DNA of 64,000 nt, taken from positions 62,001 through 126,000 of the forward strand of contig JANPIN010000016.1 in NCBI GenBank assembly GCA_031425035.1. The letters are read 5' to 3'. Numbering within the stretch: the stretch's first letter is position 1; the number at the start of each line of letters is the position of its first letter. The notes beneath the pieces are model-generated. The model was not told the origin of the DNA and searched no databases. It was given only the letters and a program-made list of their open reading frames with translations. Positions 60,237 to 64,000 of this stretch are shown here, piece after piece. Source of the stretch: M3007 sp031425035. Lineage in GTDB: Bacteria > Bacteroidota > Bacteroidia > Chitinophagales > Saprospiraceae. The translations under genes were made by a program, and so were the position numbers.

Positions 60237-62126
60237 TTAGCCCGCTTCCGGTTTTTTCGGCACGTCGATGATCTGATCGAAGGCCAGTCCGCTGCTGCCT
60301 TCCCCGCGCCCGGTCGTTTTACGGATGCCCAGCCAGGTAAACACCTTGCCGTCGTACCAGCGGGTGCGCTGGAACGTCTGCCGCACCTGAATACCCGCCC
60401 GCGGTACTTCCTCTTCATGGAGGAAATAAGGCTGTTTCTTCGGTTGGACTTCCAGGCCTTCCCGCAATAAATTGGTGCGCGGCCGGATGCGCGCCGGGGA
60501 ATCCTCGCCGGGCAAAAAGCGCAACATGGCCGCCCGCTGCAGACGGATCTCGCGGTTGTTGCCCGCTTCATGCACCGGAATAAAGGGGATCCAGTTTTCC
60601 GGCACGGAATTCATCACCGAGTACCGGATGGGCGCGCGATATTCCGGCTCTTCCACCGGCGTTAAACCGGCTAAACGCTCGAATAAATGCCGCATTTCCG
60701 TAGCCGCTTCAAAACCCGGTTTGGAACGCCCATGCGGCAGCGGCACCTGCCGCTCGATGCCCCAGACCATGTTGGCCATTTCATCGCGCATCACCACCAC
60801 TTCTTCCAGCGGCGGACCTTCCTGGATCTTCGGCGTACTGGAGGGCAACAGCAGCGCCAGATCGGCCGCCAACCGGTCGTCACCTTTGATATTGACCGAG
60901 AACATGCGCCAGGTTTCCCACTGATCGTCCAGGCCTTTTCCCGCCGGATCGATCCAGAAGCGCTCACCGAAGACATTGGTCACGGCCAGCCCTTTGACCC
61001 GCGACAGGCTGCCGGCCGGCAAACGGAATGGCGTTAGAAACCAGTCGTTGGCGTACACCAGCCCGAATTCCATCAGCAGTAGTTTCGACAGATCGGCCGA
61101 GCCGGGTTTAATACCGCCGAAGTTCGTAATGCCGTCCTCAAAAGCCCACCAGCGGGTCAACGGCATGCCGTTGAAAGTAACCGCGGTCGGCCAGAAGGTC
61201 TTGGTAAAAGACTGGATGGGCGGCGGTGTTTCGGCCGGTTCCCCCAGCGTTTTCTGCGTCGGATCGAAGTCGAAATTGTACCAGTCCAGGTGACCGTGGT
61301 AGTACTCGTCCGCCACCAGCACTTCCTCGCCGTCCTTTTTGGGAACGGCGCAGGCAAACTGATACTCCAGGTAGTCCGGCCGCCAGGCATGCTGTTCCGG
61401 CGTAACCGGCTGATAAAACTGCCGCTCATACCAGGCCCGGAACGCCGCCATAGCGGTATTTAAAGGTCCCGCCGGCGTCGCCGTAATGGTCGTCCAGTCG
61501 GGGGCAAAGGCAGCATCCCGCATAAATTGGAATAAGGCATATCCATCCATCGCCCGCTGATTGGCGACGGCGGCAAACTGCTGCCAGGCCTCGCGGTGGG
61601 CGCAAATGCCCGCATCGGCCGCGAGGTTGGGGTCGGGCCGGGCAATGGGAAAATGTAGGAGAAAATCACTTTTTACGCCAGCGCCCAAACCTTCCGCGGC
61701 CAGTAATTTGAGCCAGAAACGGCCCATGACCAGCCGCAGATCCAGCGCCACTATTTGCCCGGACTGCTGAAAAACGAGGGGCCGCTGCTCCACCTGGGTT
61801 TCCAGCGGGACGGCATCGTTGAAAGGCTGCACCGGATGATCTGCGCCGTCGGGTCGGTACTTATGCAGCGGCGCAGATTCCAGGTGGAATTTAGCCAGTG
61901 CCGGCGAACCCGCGTCCTCGCCCTTGAATTCGCCCATCTGCCACTGCCGGCTGAGCATCCACAGGGCATCATGGACCTCGGCGCGCAGGGCCCGGTCAAA
62001 GTTAGCGAGGTTGCGGGGCCGACCTTCCGTTCGCTCCCAGGTAACGATAGTCGGGTGAATGCGCTCCAGTAAAGCGCTGCGCATATCGTCAATAACGACG
62101 GTGGAAAGGGCCGTAGGGATGGGCAT
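60237..62126 (-). CDS. Large hypothetical protein, second of a two-gene unit
   Basis: The 629-residue product has no signal peptide, membrane segment or motif I recognise. It is Trp- and Pro-rich with stretches such as ALWMLSRQWQMGEFKGEDAG, FWLKLLAAEGLGAG, YYHGHLDWYNFDFDP, RWWAFEDGITNFGG and VVVMRDEMANMVWGIERQVPL. Composition and strict conservation-like patterns suggest a real cytoplasmic protein. Its ATG at 62126 follows the upstream gene's stop by 2 bases, so the two must be made together. I cannot assign a function; a structural or phage-tail-like assembly role cannot be excluded but is not supported. Confidence 0.7.
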   Translation of the reverse strand: MPIPTALSTVVIDDMRSALLERIHPTIVTWERTEGRPRNLANFDRALRAEVHDALWMLSRQWQMGEFKGEDAGSPALAKFHLESAPLHKYRPDGADHPVQPFNDAVPLETQVEQRPLVFQQSGQIVALDLRLVMGRFWLKLLAAEGLGAGVKSDFLLHFPIARPDPNLAADAGICAHREAWQQFAAVANQRAMDGYALFQFMRDAAFAPDWTTITATPAGPLNTAMAAFRAWYERQFYQPVTPEQHAWRPDYLEYQFACAVPKKDGEEVLVADEYYHGHLDWYNFDFDPTQKTLGEPAETPPPIQSFTKTFWPTAVTFNGMPLTRWWAFEDGITNFGGIKPGSADLSKLLLMEFGLVYANDWFLTPFRLPAGSLSRVKGLAVTNVFGERFWIDPAGKGLDDQWETWRMFSVNIKGDDRLAADLALLLPSSTPKIQEGPPLEEVVVMRDEMANMVWGIERQVPLPHGRSKPGFEAATEMRHLFERLAGLTPVEEPEYRAPIRYSVMNSVPENWIPFIPVHEAGNNREIRLQRAAMLRFLPGEDSPARIRPRTNLLREGLEVQPKKQPYFLHEEEVPRAGIQVRQTFQRTRWYDGKVFTWLGIRKTTGRGEGSSGLAFDQIIDVPKKPEAG

Positions 62127-62128
62127 GG

Positions 62129-64000
62129 CTAGGACGGATTTTGAACGGCCAGCGTCGTGAATTCACGGGCGGCGCGGGCGATCAGGTTAGCGGAAATGGT
62201 CATCGGCGACCAGGAGGTTTCAGTCAGTACGGCGGGTAATAAAGCGGCAAAACGCTGGCCCAGGATATCGGGTTCCACCGCCCGGGTGCGGGCATCGTCG
62301 AGGGTCTGGTTGAGCACGGCCAGCAGATCTTCCCACTGCCATGCTCCGGTAAAAGTGGCCGGCGTCGCCAGTAGCCAGGCTTGCGGCGGTTCGGCATTGG
62401 GCCGGTCAAAATGGAAGGCCAGCCCGGTAACTTCTTCTTTTTGCGGAATGACCTCGGTCCATTCATCCACCAGCAGTCCGCATTGCCAGTCGGCGGGCTG
62501 CAGCGCTTCCGCATAGTGCGCGGTGTACAGGAGTCGCTCCGTTTCCAGCGTATTGGCCGGGTTCGCCGGATCAAATTCCAGGGCCAGCCAGTCCTCGCCG
62601 GCCCGGAAAGGCAGTTGCAATGGTTGCAAATTGGGTTCGGCCTGCCCAAATGCCCCGCTCAGCAGCATCGTATTTTCCAGATGGAACATTTTTTCCCGGA
62701 CCCGCGCCGCGCCGTGCAGCCATTCATCGACGGGCAATGGCAAGGGATTCTCCGCCCGCGTTTTGACATAATTCAGCAGGCCATTCGTGCTGTCATAGGC
62801 GTTTTTCCATTCAAAACCCGTGGCCGTAGACACCTTAAACGCCGGGATCATCCGGAAATCATCCCCCAGCAGCGTCTTGCCGGCTTCCTGTAGCAACTGC
62901 ACCTGCTTCACCGGATCCGCTTCCGTCACCTGCGCCGCGACTTTGGCGGCAGCGCCCAGCAAGCGGCGGTCGGCTTCGGCAGCCATCGCCCGGGCCCGCA
63001 GCAGCAGTTCATCCAGCAGGGTCTGCATGGCGCCGGTCTGGTCATTTAGGTTAAATTCAAGGGGCTCAAAGTCAGTAAGTGGCAGTTCAGTCAGCACCTG
63101 CTGGTGAAAAGCGGACAGCGTGTTTGGCGAAGCCGCCAGAATGGCTTGCAGGGCCATTAATTTCGCTTCAAACAGATTTTGCCGGCTCAAAACTTCGACC
63201 GACAAGGCTGCCGGCAGCGCATCGGCGGGTAATAAACGGGTGCTGACTAAACGTCCTGCTTCCTGCAAGGCTTCTACATCGGCATCGGTCGGCACGATGA
63301 TGGCGGTCGTAATGGCCTGGGAGGCAGCGAGATGGCCCGCCCAGCGCAGGGTCAACGCCGTCAGTTTCTGACGAATAGCCGTGTAAATGTCGGCGCGGTT
63401 TTGCCAGGCCATCGCAAAACCGGTATGCGGCAGACCGAACAAACCGGCCTGCGTCGACAGCTGCCTGAACTGGTCCAGATGGCTGTCCAGCGCAGTGAGT
63501 ACACCGCCATCCGCGTCGGGCTGCACCACGACCAGGAAATTATTAGCCGCCGTTTTCAGCGAACCCAGGGCCACCGCCACCGCATCTATCCGCGATGTAT
63601 CCAGGCGAATTGGACCGGTTTTGGTCACGCTGGCTTCCCCGGGCAATTGTACGTCGGTGGCTTCCAACGGCCGGGAACGCAGGGCGAGCGCGCGCAAACT
63701 CGTCAGCAGGGGCGTGGCTTCAAAGAAGGTGATCCTGCCCGGTTCCGCCGCGACGAAGGCCAGTTCTATACGCGTATCGGGGCGCACATCCGGACGTGTA
63801 GCCACGAAAGCCAGCACCAGATCATCCAGATCGCTGGCGGCCTGGGTCGCGCCTTCACTAACGGTAAAAAGCAGGTCCAGCGGCGCTAAATCCAGATCGG
63901 CCTGGGTGACGAAAAGCCGCTCAAAAGTGGCCGGGTTCGCCGGATCAGGATAATAATGAACGACCACGCCCAGATCAGCGGCCGGGGGCAAATGATCGGC
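62129..64000 (-). CDS. Large hypothetical protein, N-terminus beyond right edge
   Basis: The minus frame is open from the right edge to the stop at 62129, giving at least 623 residues. No known domain is visible. It is rich in Ala and Leu with long helical, coiled-coil-prone stretches (AAEADRRLLGAAAKVAAQV, LLDELLLRARAMAAEADRRL) and beta-rich parts near the visible start (VVVHYYPDPANPATFERLFV) and near the end (DWLALEFDPANPANTLETER). The gene is 2 bases upstream of the other large unknown protein. It is most likely cytoplasmic. Function unknown. Confidence 0.7.
   Translation of the reverse strand, partial: ADHLPPAADLGVVVHYYPDPANPATFERLFVTQADLDLAPLDLLFTVSEGATQAASDLDDLVLAFVATRPDVRPDTRIELAFVAAEPGRITFFEATPLLTSLRALALRSRPLEATDVQLPGEASVTKTGPIRLDTSRIDAVAVALGSLKTAANNFLVVVQPDADGGVLTALDSHLDQFRQLSTQAGLFGLPHTGFAMAWQNRADIYTAIRQKLTALTLRWAGHLAASQAITTAIIVPTDADVEALQEAGRLVSTRLLPADALPAALSVEVLSRQNLFEAKLMALQAILAASPNTLSAFHQQVLTELPLTDFEPLEFNLNDQTGAMQTLLDELLLRARAMAAEADRRLLGAAAKVAAQVTEADPVKQVQLLQEAGKTLLGDDFRMIPAFKVSTATGFEWKNAYDSTNGLLNYVKTRAENPLPLPVDEWLHGAARVREKMFHLENTMLLSGAFGQAEPNLQPLQLPFRAGEDWLALEFDPANPANTLETERLLYTAHYAEALQPADWQCGLLVDEWTEVIPQKEEVTGLAFHFDRPNAEPPQAWLLATPATFTGAWQWEDLLAVLNQTLDDARTRAVEPDILGQRFAALLPAVLTETSWSPMTISANLIARAAREFTTLAVQNPS

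Overview
The window looks like a chromosomal segment of a member of the Bacteroidota, with a Saprospiria- or Chitinophagia-like flavour. The evidence is a SusC/SusD pair with a divergent AraC regulator, three large proteins ending in type IX secretion (T9SS) sorting domains, several TonB-dependent receptors, many lipoproteins, an FdhD, Tat-type ferritin-like proteins, and almost no Shine-Dalgarno sequences. Most genes are GC-rich. Several blocks are clearly AT-richer (858-2508, 14700-15541, 15748-17153, 51092-52581) and may have been acquired. No rRNA, tRNA, transposase or CRISPR array was recognised.

Layout, left to right: fdhD running off the left edge; an AT-rich pair (secreted protein, TlpA-like thioredoxin lipoprotein); a 5'-truncated GH105 gene beside an OmpA-domain protein; two tandem Tat-type ferritin-like proteins; an AsmA-like protein; a two-step aromatic catabolism unit (fumarylacetoacetase plus acetoacetyl-CoA synthetase); a TonB receptor with a His-rich exported peptide (likely metal related); an MNT/HEPN pair whose HEPN partner carries an amber codon; two glycosyltransferases; then the dominant feature, a polysaccharide utilisation locus at 17255-35503.

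That locus comprises an AraC regulator, SusC, SusD, a small ORF, a 1037-residue secreted protein, a 1364-residue LamG-repeat adhesin-like protein, a GH130 enzyme, an MFS transporter, and a lipoprotein paralogous to the N-terminal half of the 1037-residue protein. It contains no recognisable classical endo-acting glycosidase. The paralogous pair is therefore the best candidate for a new depolymerase family, feeding a beta-mannoside-type GH130 enzyme in the cytoplasm.

The right half holds a beta-propeller lipoprotein; a TonB receptor - YfiR - CHASE8 histidine kinase operon that resembles YfiBNR with its output replaced; a DUF1761 protein; a SNF2 helicase; a lipoprotein plus WG-repeat protein; a DoxX-like protein; a gene split by a frameshift at A AAA AAG; a cupin; lipoproteins, small peptides and a cytochrome c; a T9SS cargo; NmrA and AraC genes; and two large unrecognised proteins at the right edge.

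The intergenic DNA is unusually structured. There are nested palindromes flanked by arrays of the 10-mer TTTAGAGGGG (7935-8290, 21532-21722, a half copy near 30978), a related nested palindrome at 41162-41393, a family of hairpins with the apex ACT-TNN-AGT (9.6-15.7 kb), and a CCAATAA heptamer array ending 3 bases before the GH130 start codon. Two 7-A runs coincide with apparent frameshifts, which may be real or may be sequencing error.
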